Source: Helicobacter felis ATCC 49179 (GTDB lineage: Bacteria > Campylobacterota > Campylobacteria > Campylobacterales > Helicobacteraceae). From it: DNA of 64,000 nt. Location of the stretch: the NCBI RefSeq assembly GCF_000200595.1, contig NC_014810.2, positions 248,001 to 312,000 of the forward strand, in the 5' to 3' direction. Shown here piece by piece: positions 19,545 to 29,315 of this stretch. A program made the position numbers and the translations under genes. The notes beneath the pieces were generated by a model. It saw nothing but the letters and a program-made list of their open reading frames with translations. It was not told the DNA's origin and did no database searches. The stretch's first letter is position 1. Each line of letters starts with the position of its first letter.

Positions 19545-21041
19545 ATGGTAGAGAGTTTAGAGGTCCAAGACGCTTTAGTTTTTAAAACCCTGTCTTTGCA
19601 TTTTCATCCCCGCTTAAATGTGATCAGTGGGGCGAGCGGGAGTGGAAAAAGCGTGTTACTAGAATGTCTTTTAGGGAGCATCGCCCATGCGCGCTTGCAT
19701 GCTAAAACCCTAAAAGCTTCTTGGAAACTCCTCACAAACCACAAAATCACCGCTTCTAAGGACAAACAAACACGCTATGTCTGCGATGGCGTGCCTATTT
19801 CTAAAAAAGCCCTTTCTGCGCGTTTTGATCCCCATATTTTGCATATTTCTAGCTACAAACACACCCACGAGCTCCAAGCGCATTTCCTCTTAGAAATTTT
19901 AGATAGCTATGTGGATTCAAAGTTGCGCCTTGAATTTCAAGAGGTGTATGAGGACTATTTAGAAACGCGCGATCGTCTAACACGACTCCAGCAAGAACAT
20001 CAAGATATAGAAACACGCAAAGAGATGGTAGATTTTGAGCTATCCAAATTGCGCGCGCTCAATTTAGAAGAGGGGGCCTACGCGCGCTTAGAATCCATCA
20101 AAGCGCAACACCGCAACAAGGAAGAGAGGGGTATGCGTGTTCAAGAAGGGTTGCACGCCTTAGAGGGCATGGATGTTATTCACAAAGCTTTGGCTTCTAG
20201 TTCTGCCTCGCTAGAGTTTGTCCAGCAACTCACACAAAACCTTGAAGAGGCCCGTCAAATTTTGCTAGATGAAGCCTTTAAGCTTGAGGAACTAGAAAAT
20301 ATTGACATGGATAACCTGCTAGATGAGATGGCCAAACTAGGGGCCATTGTGCGTAAATATGGGGGTGAAGCCCAAGCGCGCGCGCAGAGGGAAAAATTAG
20401 AACAGGATTATCAACACTATTGCCATCATAATGAAGCCCTTCAAGAAGTCCAGCACACATTAACACGCCTAGAAAATACTTGCATGCAACTAGGCTTGCA
20501 AATTAGAGAAGCCCGCCATGAGTATTTGCCCGCTATGCAGGCCATATTAGAGGAATACAGCGCAAAACTTTTGCTCAAAAACCCCCTTTTGCGCCTAGAG
20601 GACACTCATTTAAACGCGCAGGGCCTAGACACTCTCCAACTATCTTTAGGCAATAGCGCGTCTGCTACATTGAGCGCAGGGGAGTTTAATCGCCTGCGCC
20701 TAGCGATTTTAGCCATCAAAGCCAAGCGTTGCCAACAAACCACCCCCACACAAACGATCTTAGTGGACGAGTTGGACACTAATTTAAGCGGGCAAGAGAG
20801 CGCGTGCGTGGCTAGTATTCTCAAAGAACTCAGCACCCTGTATCAAGTGATCGCCATCTCCCACGCCCCCCATCTGCCCGGTTTAGCTGACGCGCATTTT
20901 TTAGTCTATAAAGAGGGAGAGAATACTCGGGCTAAATTGCTCAACAAACAAGAACAGATCTTAGAAATTGCGCGCATGGTGGATGCTAATTTGGGGCAGG
21001 AAGCTTTGGCGTATGCGAGGATGAAGCTTGAGTGCTCTTAG
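19545..21041 (+). CDS. recN: DNA repair protein RecN
   Basis: 498 residues, an SMC-like ATPase for double-strand-break repair. Walker A is GASGSGKS (near residue 29); a long coiled coil follows (about 130-350); LSAGEFNRLRLAIL is the ABC signature and ILVDELDTNLSGQE the Walker B / D-loop. It is shorter than the ~550-residue E. coli protein, as usual in epsilonproteobacteria. The start of the NFACT gene overlaps its last codons by 14 bases. Confidence 0.93.
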   Translation: MVESLEVQDALVFKTLSLHFHPRLNVISGASGSGKSVLLECLLGSIAHARLHAKTLKASWKLLTNHKITASKDKQTRYVCDGVPISKKALSARFDPHILHISSYKHTHELQAHFLLEILDSYVDSKLRLEFQEVYEDYLETRDRLTRLQQEHQDIETRKEMVDFELSKLRALNLEEGAYARLESIKAQHRNKEERGMRVQEGLHALEGMDVIHKALASSSASLEFVQQLTQNLEEARQILLDEAFKLEELENIDMDNLLDEMAKLGAIVRKYGGEAQARAQREKLEQDYQHYCHHNEALQEVQHTLTRLENTCMQLGLQIREARHEYLPAMQAILEEYSAKLLLKNPLLRLEDTHLNAQGLDTLQLSLGNSASATLSAGEFNRLRLAILAIKAKRCQQTTPTQTILVDELDTNLSGQESACVASILKELSTLYQVIAISHAPHLPGLADAHFLVYKEGENTRAKLLNKQEQILEIARMVDANLGQEALAYARMKLECS

Positions 21042-22362
21042 CTATAATCTTTTATACAATGTCGCCAAACTCCTCAGGCAACAAAATAAGATCACCATCC
21101 GCCACCACCAAAATATTTTTTCTTTAGACACCCCTAAATATCTTTTTAAAGCTTGTTTGCAAAAGGGGCAGAGTTATATTTTTGTGGACTCCTCTAAAGA
21201 TTGCAATTATCCTAAAACTCCTCTCAACCTCGCCCTAGAAAAACATGCCTCTAACGCCACGATCTTAGACGCCTTTTTAGAAAATGAGGATCGCATTCTT
21301 AAAATCGCCCTAGAATGCGCGCATAGCTACAAAAAAACCCAAGCTTTTTTACAACTTGAGTTTACCGGCAAACACAGCAACGCTATTTTATTAGACTCTC
21401 AGGGGCGCGTTTTAGAAGCCCTGCATTTTCTAACTCCTGAGCAGAGTTACCGCCCCGTGCGCAAACACCAAACCCTAGCCCCCCTTAAAAAGACCTCCTT
21501 TGTGCGTCCTCCTTTAGAAGAGATAGACACCCCTACTCTCTTGCGCGCTTTGCAGGACATCCATACCAAATACAGCGCACAAAGACTTGAGCAGGCAAAA
21601 GCACAGCTCCACCAAGCATGGTGCAAAAAACAGGACAATTTAGAAATGATTTTGGCTGGATTACCCAGTGCCACCCAACTTGAGCAAAACGCCCTAGAAC
21701 AACGCCAACACGCTAATTTACTTCTCACACATCTATACACCCTTAAGAGCGCTGATCTCTACGCGCCGCAGATTTTTTTAGAAAATCAATGTATCGTTTT
21801 ACCACCGCGCTCTCGATCTTTTAGCGATGCGGCTAATAAACTTTTTAAAATGGCTAAAAAGAGCGCGCAAAAAGCTACCCACATTGTCCTACAAAGAGAA
21901 AATCTCACCTCTAAGATCACTTTTTTAAAAGCCAAAATACATTTTTTGCAAGAAGCTAGCCTAGAAGAATTAGAATTGCTCAGACCTAAAACTAAACGCC
22001 AAACCTCTAAAAACATCCATTTAGAAAGCTTTGAGATTGAGGGGTTGCGGGTAGTGATTGGGCGCAACCAACAGGAGAATCGCGATTTGCTCAAAATGGC
22101 GCGCGCGCGTGATATTTGGGCGCATGTCTATAATGTTCCGGGCCCCCATATGGTGGTTTTCTCTCACCCTTTTAACCCCTCCGAGACACTTTTGATCAAA
22201 GCTTGCACCCTCTTGGCTAAATTAGTCTGTCCAAATCCTAGCAGTCAATCTTTTAAGGTCCGTGTAGATTATACGCAGAGAAAAAATGTCAAATTTGCGC
22301 CCAAAACTCCCGGAGCGCATGTTTTCTACACCCACTTTGAAACAATCACTATCGCAATCTAA
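21028..22362 (+). CDS. NFACT family protein (fibronectin-binding-like / RqcH relative)
   Basis: 444 residues with an NFACT-N region, a central coiled coil, and a C-terminal NFACT-R (DUF814) domain: VVIGRNQQENRDLLKMA, then DIWAHVYNVPGPHMVV. Relatives are annotated as fibronectin/fibrinogen-binding proteins, and the RqcH/Rqc2 branch adds alanine tails to stalled nascent chains on 50S subunits. No signal peptide is visible, which favours the ribosome-rescue role over adhesion. It is translationally coupled to recN. Confidence 0.85.
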   Translation: MSALSYNLLYNVAKLLRQQNKITIRHHQNIFSLDTPKYLFKACLQKGQSYIFVDSSKDCNYPKTPLNLALEKHASNATILDAFLENEDRILKIALECAHSYKKTQAFLQLEFTGKHSNAILLDSQGRVLEALHFLTPEQSYRPVRKHQTLAPLKKTSFVRPPLEEIDTPTLLRALQDIHTKYSAQRLEQAKAQLHQAWCKKQDNLEMILAGLPSATQLEQNALEQRQHANLLLTHLYTLKSADLYAPQIFLENQCIVLPPRSRSFSDAANKLFKMAKKSAQKATHIVLQRENLTSKITFLKAKIHFLQEASLEELELLRPKTKRQTSKNIHLESFEIEGLRVVIGRNQQENRDLLKMARARDIWAHVYNVPGPHMVVFSHPFNPSETLLIKACTLLAKLVCPNPSSQSFKVRVDYTQRKNVKFAPKTPGAHVFYTHFETITIAI

Positions 22363-22374
22363 GTTACATTCAAG

Positions 22375-22380
22375 TATAAT
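22375..22380 (+). promoter_or_regulatory. -10 box of the 6S RNA / purD region
   Basis: TATAAT seven bases before the first base of the predicted 6S closing stem, the expected distance to a transcription start. Confidence 0.7.
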
Positions 22381-22386
22381 GTCATG

Positions 22387-22570
22387 CCAAATTTAGCCTG
22401 GATGATACGCGTTTCTACTTTTTGTAAGTTCGTTTATCTATATTTTGTTAAGGTTGGCGTAGTGGCTTTTGTGTGCTTGGTGTTTCCTTTTAAGGATTTG
22501 CCACCTAAGAAGGTCCTCCTAGCCGATTCGTAGCTTCGTTGAACTACGCAACATAGTAACGGTCATTTGG
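22387..22570 (+). ncRNA. ssrS: 6S RNA candidate upstream of purD
   Basis: A non-coding 225-base gap lies between the NFACT gene and purD. The 5' CCAAAT (22387-22392) pairs with 3' ATTTGG (22565-22570) to close a structure of about 184 nt, the usual 6S length. Inside, TTGGC pairs with GCCGA, GTGGC pairs with GCCAC, and CCTT-TT-AAGG forms an apical hairpin. A CGTAG/CTACG hairpin lies on the 3' side. 6S RNA binds RNA polymerase holoenzyme and is, from memory, encoded next to purD in epsilonproteobacteria. The ends are predicted from the -10 box and the stem. Confidence 0.72.
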
Positions 22571-22587
22571 GTGAATGTAAGGTTTAG

Positions 22588-23820
22588 ATGAAAAAAAGAA
22601 TTTTAATTATGGGGAGTGGGGCACGCGAATACGCGCTAGGGCGCAAATTTAGAGAGGATACGCGTGTGGGCGACATTTATTTTTGCCCGGGTAATGGAGG
22701 AACTCAGAGTTTTGGCATCAATGTCAATCATTCTGATCACCAGCAATTAGTCGCATTTGCCCTAGAAAAAAAGATTGATTTGATTGTAATTGGAGCTACT
22801 CAACCTTTGGTAGAAGGTTTGAGCGATCTTTGTGAGAGCGCAGGGCTTAAAGTTTTTGGACCTAGCCAGCAAGCTAGCTTGCTAGAAAGCTCCAAGAGCT
22901 TTGCTAAGGAAATAGCCCAACTTCACAATGTGCCTTTGGCTCCTTTTAAAATTCTTACAAGCCCTAATTTGAATCAACTTCAAGACTTGCACTATCCCTT
23001 AGTATTTAAAGCTGATAGTTTGTGTATGGATGGAGTGGTGATCGCACGAGATGAGAATGCAAGCATGGCAGCCTTGGATCACTTTTTCAATAAAAGAGAG
23101 CAAAAAAAGGTAGTGGTTGAAACTTATTTGGAGGGCATGGAGCTTTCTCTCTTTGCTTTAGTGCACCATGAAAACTACTTACTTTTACCTCCTTGCCAAA
23201 CTTATAAACAACTTTCTGGAGGAGGCCCCACTACAGAGGGGATGGCTTTTGCACCCGCTGGCATGTGCGATACCACTTTGCAGAGAAAGATCGCCACTAG
23301 GGTGATTGAACCCATTTTAAAAGCCATGAAGGATATGGGTAGACCTTTGGTAGGGGTTTTATATGCAGGCATCATGGCTATTCAAGAAGAAGGGACTTTA
23401 GAGCCCTATTTGCTCGAATACAATGTGCGTTTTGGAGACCCAGAATGCAGTGTGCTACTCCCTTTGATCAAAACTCCTTTATTTGATCTGTTTCAAGCGA
23501 CTTTAGAGGGCAACTTGCAAGAATTGTCCCTAGAATTGCACCCACAATATTGCTTAGGTGTGGTGCTTGCCTCGAAAGATTACCCCTATCAAATGTCAGA
23601 GGGTCAAAGTGTCTATATCGATCCTATGGATGAAAAAAATGGGCATTTAGATTTAGGAGAGATTGCCCAAGAGAACGGGGTTTTTTCGGTCTCTGGAGGG
23701 CGTGTGGGGGCGTGTGTAGGAGTGGGGAAATCTCTTTTGGAGGCTAGAGAACATGCCTACCATCTTGTGCACAAGGTGCAGTTTGAAGGCATGCAATTCC
23801 GCGAGGATATTGGCTCTTGA
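22588..23820 (+). CDS. purD: phosphoribosylamine-glycine ligase
   Basis: 410 residues, ATP-grasp enzyme of purine biosynthesis joining glycine to phosphoribosylamine. Visible signatures are ILIMGSGAREYALGRK at the N-terminus, the ATP-grasp loop KADSLCMDGVVIA, and LLEYNVRFGDPECSVLLPL, the purD signature. Normal length. The RDD gene starts at its stop codon, so the following genes are likely one operon. Confidence 0.95.
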   Translation: MKKRILIMGSGAREYALGRKFREDTRVGDIYFCPGNGGTQSFGINVNHSDHQQLVAFALEKKIDLIVIGATQPLVEGLSDLCESAGLKVFGPSQQASLLESSKSFAKEIAQLHNVPLAPFKILTSPNLNQLQDLHYPLVFKADSLCMDGVVIARDENASMAALDHFFNKREQKKVVVETYLEGMELSLFALVHHENYLLLPPCQTYKQLSGGGPTTEGMAFAPAGMCDTTLQRKIATRVIEPILKAMKDMGRPLVGVLYAGIMAIQEEGTLEPYLLEYNVRFGDPECSVLLPLIKTPLFDLFQATLEGNLQELSLELHPQYCLGVVLASKDYPYQMSEGQSVYIDPMDEKNGHLDLGEIAQENGVFSVSGGRVGACVGVGKSLLEAREHAYHLVHKVQFEGMQFREDIGS

Positions 23821-24269
23821 TGCCCGATCACTACAAACTAGAAGAAACCATTTACAAAGAACGCCTAGTGCTCGCGCCTTGGTGGTGTCGTGTGGGGGCT
23901 TATGGGGTAGATGTGCTCTTAGTGGGTTTGATGGCTTGGGATTTTAACACGCGTTGGTTAGACGCTCTGCATTTGGGCTTTTTACTCCATGCCCATGCTT
24001 TTTTACGCTATATCTTGCTATATACCTTTTTGCACTTGTGTTATGAGGGGATTTGCATGGGCTGTTTTTGGGCAAGTGTAGGGAAATTGGTGTTTCACTT
24101 GCGAGTCGTGAGTTTAAAAAGTTTAGATAGACCCACTTTTTCAGAAAGATTAAAGCGTTTTGCTCTCAAGGAACTTGCTTTATTGTGTCCTTTCTTTTAT
24201 CTCTCTATGGATAAATTTCAACGCACCTTTCATGACAGAGGGGCGAAGACTTTGATCATCATGAGATGA
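23820..24269 (+). CDS. RDD family membrane protein
   Basis: 149 residues with two or three hydrophobic segments. The N-terminal APWWCRVGAYGVDVLL contains the R..A..D pattern that gives the RDD family its name, and the C-terminal FHDRGAKTLII is typical of the family's last segment. Function is unknown; some RDD proteins take part in cation exchange. ATG at 23820 overlaps the purD stop and is preferred over the in-frame TTG at 23817. Confidence 0.8.
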   Translation: MPDHYKLEETIYKERLVLAPWWCRVGAYGVDVLLVGLMAWDFNTRWLDALHLGFLLHAHAFLRYILLYTFLHLCYEGICMGCFWASVGKLVFHLRVVSLKSLDRPTFSERLKRFALKELALLCPFFYLSMDKFQRTFHDRGAKTLIIMR

Positions 24270-26534
24270 ATGCTCTGGCGTTTTGTTCTTTTATGTTGGT
24301 TTTTATGGACGGCTATAGAAGCAAAACAGCAGGTCGCTGTGCAAAAATTCAATAAAAAAAACCACAAGATTTTTGAGATTTTAGCCGATCGTGTGGAGGC
24401 TAAAAACAATGTAGTAACTGCTACTGGGCATGCGATTTTGCTTAACTATGATGTTTATATCATGGCTGATGAAGTTTCCTATAACACGGAAGCAAAAGAA
24501 GCTACCCTCAATGGTCATGTCAAGATTTATAGAGGTGAGGGGCTTTTGGTGCGCGCCGAACATATTAAGATCAAGCTCAATAAACACTACGAGCTCATTT
24601 TTCCTTTTTATGTGCAGGATAGTGTGAGTGGGATATGGATCAGCGCAGACATCGCCCATGCCAATCAAAACACCTACCGCATTAAAAACCTCACCGCTTC
24701 AGGCTGTAGTGTAGAAAACCCTATTTGGCATATCAACGCCACTTCTGGATCTTTTAATGCAGATAAATCCCATTTGAGTTTATGGAATCCTAAGATTTAT
24801 CTAGGGAATATCCCCGTGCTTTACTTGCCCTATATTTTTATGTCCACTAGCACGAAACGCACCAGTGGGCTTCTCTATCCAGAATTTGGCACTTCTAACT
24901 TAGCCGGCTTTATCTATTTGCAACCCATCTACATCGCTCCTAGAGATTCTTGGGACATGACCTTAACGCCTCAAATCCGCTCTAAAAGAGGTTTAGGGCT
25001 GAATTTTAATTTTAGAATGGTCAACAAGCACCAAGATAAATTTTTATTCAATATGCGCTATTTCCGCAACTACGATCACTATACCAAACAATATAATTTG
25101 CGTAATCAAAATGTTTTTGGTTTTGAAGCCCTGCAGGCTAGCCGTCAGGTTTTGCAAAAATATTTTGGCTTGAAATCTCATTTAGACAACGCCTTTTATC
25201 TTGATTTTCTTTATATGAACGATTTGGACTATGTGCGCTTTGAAAAAGTCAACCAGCGCATCACAGATGCAACCCATATGTCAAGGGGCAATTACTATGT
25301 CCAAACCAACAACAATTATTATGGCTTAAATCTCAAGTATTTTCTCAATCTCAATAAAATCAACAACGACCGCACCTTTCAATCTCTCCCTAGTCTGCAA
25401 TACCATAAATACCTAGCTCCTTTGGGTTGGAAACATCTCCTCTACTCTTTGGATTATCAATTTCATGATATTGTGCGCCAAGTGGGCTATGGATATTTGC
25501 AAAACAGCGCTAAAGTGCCTCTAGGCTTACAATTTTCCTTGTTTAAAAAATACCTCTCTGTGGGACTTTGGAACACTTTCAACTTTAGCAATGTGGTGAT
25601 GACAGATCAGAAAAATAGCTATGTTCCTAGCATACAGGGCGTGAGTCGCAATTATGGGAATGCCTTTTCTGGCTCTTATGCCCTCTATCTCAACTCGGAT
25701 TTGGCGCGTGAATACAATAAGCTCCTGCATACCATGCAATTAGAGGCTGTGTTGCAGGGAACTTATTATAACTTCACCAACGGGCTTTTTAATAACCAAA
25801 TGTATGTGTTGAGCGCGCAGGCGCGCAATGATTTTACTTCAGACACTCTTAGCAATTACGATTATCGAGGACAGGTTTATGATTCGGTGTGGAATCCTGC
25901 AGCCATCATTGAGCCCAACCCCTCAAGAGGGCAACTCAATTTAAATCTTACGCAATATCTCTACGGCACAGATGGCCACGAACTATTTTATTGGCGCATC
26001 TCTCAGGCCTTAGATTTTTCGGACAAGGTTTCTTTTTTTCGTATGCCCATGGAGACTAAAATAGGGTTTTCCCCACTCAAGGGACTTAATATTTATGGCA
26101 CTCTCTTTTACTCTTGGTATTACAACAGCCTTGATGAGGTGTCTATCAATGCTAACTACAATTATAAATTTCTTAATGCCAATATCTCCTACTACCTCAA
26201 ATCTAATTTCAATGACAACGGCATCAATAAAATTGTCGAAAATAGTTCTAATTATCTTAAAGCCGGTCTTAGCAATGATTTCCGCTGGTTTTCACTCACA
26301 AGCTCTATTGGTTATGACATTAAAAATAATGTCGTGCTCAACTGGGATATTGGTATCTTCAAAAAAATTCGTTGTTTTGGAATCGGTTTGATGTTTGTGA
26401 ATCGTCGCCGGCCCGTGCTTACCAATGACCCCGCCGATCCTCTAAGAGTCTATGAGAATAATTATGTCAAACTAGAATTGGACTTTTCTCCTATTACCAA
26501 AACCAATATCACCTACCGACAGCTGAAACAATGA
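24270..26534 (+). CDS. lptD: LPS-assembly outer membrane protein LptD (OstA/Imp)
   Basis: 754 residues with a signal peptide (1-19). Residues about 30-130 form the OstA jellyroll (ILADRVEAKNNVVTATGHA, YNTEAKEATLNGHVKIY), and the rest is a large beta-barrel rich in aromatic residues. LptD inserts lipopolysaccharide into the outer leaflet. Two cysteines are visible, one after the jellyroll (ASGCSVENP) and one near the C-terminus (KKIRCFGIGL), consistent with a single interdomain disulfide. Its ATG overlaps the end of the RDD gene. Confidence 0.92.
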   Translation: MLWRFVLLCWFLWTAIEAKQQVAVQKFNKKNHKIFEILADRVEAKNNVVTATGHAILLNYDVYIMADEVSYNTEAKEATLNGHVKIYRGEGLLVRAEHIKIKLNKHYELIFPFYVQDSVSGIWISADIAHANQNTYRIKNLTASGCSVENPIWHINATSGSFNADKSHLSLWNPKIYLGNIPVLYLPYIFMSTSTKRTSGLLYPEFGTSNLAGFIYLQPIYIAPRDSWDMTLTPQIRSKRGLGLNFNFRMVNKHQDKFLFNMRYFRNYDHYTKQYNLRNQNVFGFEALQASRQVLQKYFGLKSHLDNAFYLDFLYMNDLDYVRFEKVNQRITDATHMSRGNYYVQTNNNYYGLNLKYFLNLNKINNDRTFQSLPSLQYHKYLAPLGWKHLLYSLDYQFHDIVRQVGYGYLQNSAKVPLGLQFSLFKKYLSVGLWNTFNFSNVVMTDQKNSYVPSIQGVSRNYGNAFSGSYALYLNSDLAREYNKLLHTMQLEAVLQGTYYNFTNGLFNNQMYVLSAQARNDFTSDTLSNYDYRGQVYDSVWNPAAIIEPNPSRGQLNLNLTQYLYGTDGHELFYWRISQALDFSDKVSFFRMPMETKIGFSPLKGLNIYGTLFYSWYYNSLDEVSINANYNYKFLNANISYYLKSNFNDNGINKIVENSSNYLKAGLSNDFRWFSLTSSIGYDIKNNVVLNWDIGIFKKIRCFGIGLMFVNRRRPVLTNDPADPLRVYENNYVKLELDFSPITKTNITYRQLKQ

Positions 26535-27211
26535 TTGCGCAAGATTATCGTTTTGAAGACCATCAGGACGCTTTAGAAAAACTGATGAATGAGATTATGA
26601 TGCGTCATTTAGATTTACACAATGCCATTGTGTTGGCAACCAGTCTAAGTGGTATCCAATACGCCAACACCCTCGCTAGTAAATTCCACACAGATCGCGA
26701 TTTCCTTTTTAGTGGCTCTATTTATGCGCCCTTAAATCGCGAATGTGAAATCGCGCTTGTAAGCGAGGGGATGGATATTATCATGCATGAAAAGCTCATT
26801 CAAGCCTTTGGGATCAGCTTGGATTATGTCTATGGTGAAGCTAAACGGGTGTATGAAGAGGAAATCCTCTCTAAAATCTACAAATTTCGCAAGGGCAACA
26901 TGCTCAAATCTCTAGCGCATAAAAATGTCTTATTAGTCGATCAGGGCATTGAAACAGGCATTACAGCCGGCCTAGCGATTCAAACTTGTATGGATAAACA
27001 GGCTAAAAGTATCTCTGTGCTCACTCCGATTTTGCCCAAATCTGTGGAAGAAAATCTTAGCCTGATTTGTGATAATGTAGTGAGTGTCTACCGCCCTGAT
27101 TTTTTTGTATCCATTGAACATCACTATAAGAAGCCTCTAAAACTAAGTGCAGCTGAAATCGAGGCTTTCTTTTCAGACTCTAGTAAACCAATTCATAAAG
27201 GAGAATTATGA
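26531..27211 (+). CDS. phosphoribosyltransferase-fold protein
   Basis: 226 residues, overlapping both neighbours (ATGA with lptD and ATGA with pnp). The stretch NVLLVDQGIETGITAGLAIQ looks like the PRPP loop of type I phosphoribosyltransferases (usually VDDGIATGAT), with Gln-Gly in place of Asp-Gly. An early AIVLATSLSGIQYANTLASK resembles the substrate-entry segment. The altered PRPP loop leaves catalytic activity in doubt. The corresponding H. pylori gene in the same place is, as far as I know, uncharacterised. Confidence 0.7.
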   Translation: MIAQDYRFEDHQDALEKLMNEIMMRHLDLHNAIVLATSLSGIQYANTLASKFHTDRDFLFSGSIYAPLNRECEIALVSEGMDIIMHEKLIQAFGISLDYVYGEAKRVYEEEILSKIYKFRKGNMLKSLAHKNVLLVDQGIETGITAGLAIQTCMDKQAKSISVLTPILPKSVEENLSLICDNVVSVYRPDFFVSIEHHYKKPLKLSAAEIEAFFSDSSKPIHKGEL

Positions 27212-29247
27212 CCATTCGTATTCATCACGAGGAGTATCGCCTCAATGACATTGCCAAACAGGCCACTAGCGCGCTTCTTTATCGCCATAAGGGTTGCGTG
27301 ATATTGGCTACCATTATGGTAGATAAGGCCTGTGTAGAGGAAAATTTTCTACCCCTAAGTGTGCATTTTAGTCAAAGAGCTTATGCTATAGGGCGCATTC
27401 CGGGTGGGTTTAACAAACGCGAAGGTAAGTTGAGCGAATTTGAAACCCTCACTTCGCGCGCTATCGATCGGAGTTTGCGGCCTCTTTTTGCCAAAGACTA
27501 TGCCCATCCCACCCAAATTACATTATTGGTCCTCAGCCATGACCAGCAAAGCGATCTGCAAGTTTGCGCCCTGCATGCTGCTGCTAACGCGCTTTATTTG
27601 GCTAATCTTGGCATTGAAAATGTAGCTGCGGTGCGTGTGGGTAGAATTGGAGGAAAAATTGTTTACAATCCTAATGCTACAGAGCTACAAAAAAGTGATC
27701 TCAATCTCTATGTTTCTGGCACTTCTGAGGCACTGCTCATGGTTGAAATGCATTCTCAAGAGAGCTTACCAGAAGCCACCCTTTTAGATTTGTTAGAAAA
27801 AGCGCAAAAACATATCCGCGAAAACTGCTTACAATTTCAAAAAAGCTTTGCGCCTCATAGAAAAGCTCCTCTTGCTATCAATACCCCCACCCCTCCAAAT
27901 CCTACTTTAGAACTGCTCTTAAAGCAACATTTCCACCAACAGATTTTAGAAATAAAAACACAGATGGCAAAAAGCGAGCGAGAAGTCGATTTTGCTCATT
28001 TGACCACCGCCATCGCACACACTCTACAAGAGAAGGGGCATTCCTACACTTTTGAGCAGATTCAAAGGAGCTTAGAGCGTTATACGCATCAATGCATCCG
28101 TGAAGAGATTTTACACACCAAGACGCGCCCAGATGGGCGTGGTTTTGAAACTATCCGCCCTATTTCTATTGAAACTAATCTACTACCCCATTGTCATGGG
28201 AGTGCACTTTTCACGCGTGGCCATACACAGGCCTTAGTTGTTTGCACCGTGGGAGGGCCCAACGATGCCAAGTTGCAAGAAAATTTAGATGGATTGCACA
28301 AGGAGCGTTTTATGTTCCACTATAACTTCCCCCCCTTTAGCGTGGGAGAAGCCACTCCTTTAAGCGCGCCGGGCCGTAGAGAAATTGGACATGGTAATCT
28401 AGCCAAATGCGCTTTGCAGGGATCGATCTTAGAGTCCGATCAAACCATCCGCCTTGTTTCAGAAATTTTAGAGTCCAATGGATCAAGCTCAATGGCTAGC
28501 GTGTGTGGAGGATCTTTGGCTCTCTATGCAAGCGGGATTAAATTGAAATCCTTAATCGCTGGGGTGGCTATGGGACTCATTATACAAGGCGAAGAAACAG
28601 CGATCTTGAGCGATATTAGTGCTTTAGAAGACATGCAAGGGGATATGGATTTCAAGATTGCCGGAAACCTAGAAGGCGTGGTAGCCTTACAAATGGACAC
28701 TAAAATCGCAGGACTTTCTCTAGCACTTCTATCCCAAATCCTCCAACAGGCCAAAGAAGCACGCGGGGCGATCTTAGAGTGCATGGAGCAAGCTATCGAA
28801 GGCATCATGCCCAATACAGATGCTCTGCCCACCCAAGAGAGTTTTTCTGTGCCTCCTAAGAAAATCGCTACGATTATAGGACCTTCTGGAAAAAGCATTA
28901 AAGAAATTATTGAGCGTTTTGAGGTGCAGATTGAATTAGATAAAACAAGTGGAGCAGTGTGTATCAGTGGGGGTGCTCAAAATGTTTTAGATGCTAAGGA
29001 ATACATCTTAGAAATGACAGGATTTCAGCCCTACCATGTAGAAGAGGTCTTAGAGGTAGAGATAAAAAAAGTGGTTGATTTTGGAATTTTTGTGCGTTTG
29101 CCACGAGGTGGGGACGCGCTCTTGCATAAAAGTCATTTAGAAAAACGCGATCTAGATAAAGATTCTTTTATGGAAAATAACACTTTAGAGTGCAGGATCA
29201 TTGCCATTCACGATGATAGCGGTAAAATTGATGTAGATTTGGCTTGA
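27208..29247 (+). CDS. pnp: polyribonucleotide nucleotidyltransferase (PNPase)
   Basis: 679 residues. Two RNase PH domains, with RPDGRGFETIRPIS opening the second and GDMDFKIAGN carrying the catalytic aspartates. A KH domain follows (KKIATIIGPSGKSIKEI) and then an S1 domain (about 610-678, VDFGIFVRLPRGGDALLHKS). It degrades RNA from the 3' end by phosphorolysis. AAAGGAG precedes the ATG. Last gene of the purD-to-pnp operon. Confidence 0.97.
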   Translation: MTIRIHHEEYRLNDIAKQATSALLYRHKGCVILATIMVDKACVEENFLPLSVHFSQRAYAIGRIPGGFNKREGKLSEFETLTSRAIDRSLRPLFAKDYAHPTQITLLVLSHDQQSDLQVCALHAAANALYLANLGIENVAAVRVGRIGGKIVYNPNATELQKSDLNLYVSGTSEALLMVEMHSQESLPEATLLDLLEKAQKHIRENCLQFQKSFAPHRKAPLAINTPTPPNPTLELLLKQHFHQQILEIKTQMAKSEREVDFAHLTTAIAHTLQEKGHSYTFEQIQRSLERYTHQCIREEILHTKTRPDGRGFETIRPISIETNLLPHCHGSALFTRGHTQALVVCTVGGPNDAKLQENLDGLHKERFMFHYNFPPFSVGEATPLSAPGRREIGHGNLAKCALQGSILESDQTIRLVSEILESNGSSSMASVCGGSLALYASGIKLKSLIAGVAMGLIIQGEETAILSDISALEDMQGDMDFKIAGNLEGVVALQMDTKIAGLSLALLSQILQQAKEARGAILECMEQAIEGIMPNTDALPTQESFSVPPKKIATIIGPSGKSIKEIIERFEVQIELDKTSGAVCISGGAQNVLDAKEYILEMTGFQPYHVEEVLEVEIKKVVDFGIFVRLPRGGDALLHKSHLEKRDLDKDSFMENNTLECRIIAIHDDSGKIDVDLA

Positions 29248-29315
29248 AAATTAAGTTTGGGAATGCCATAATAAACTTTTGCGCTTAGCAATATTCTAAA
29301 GATGCGGAGTTGTGC

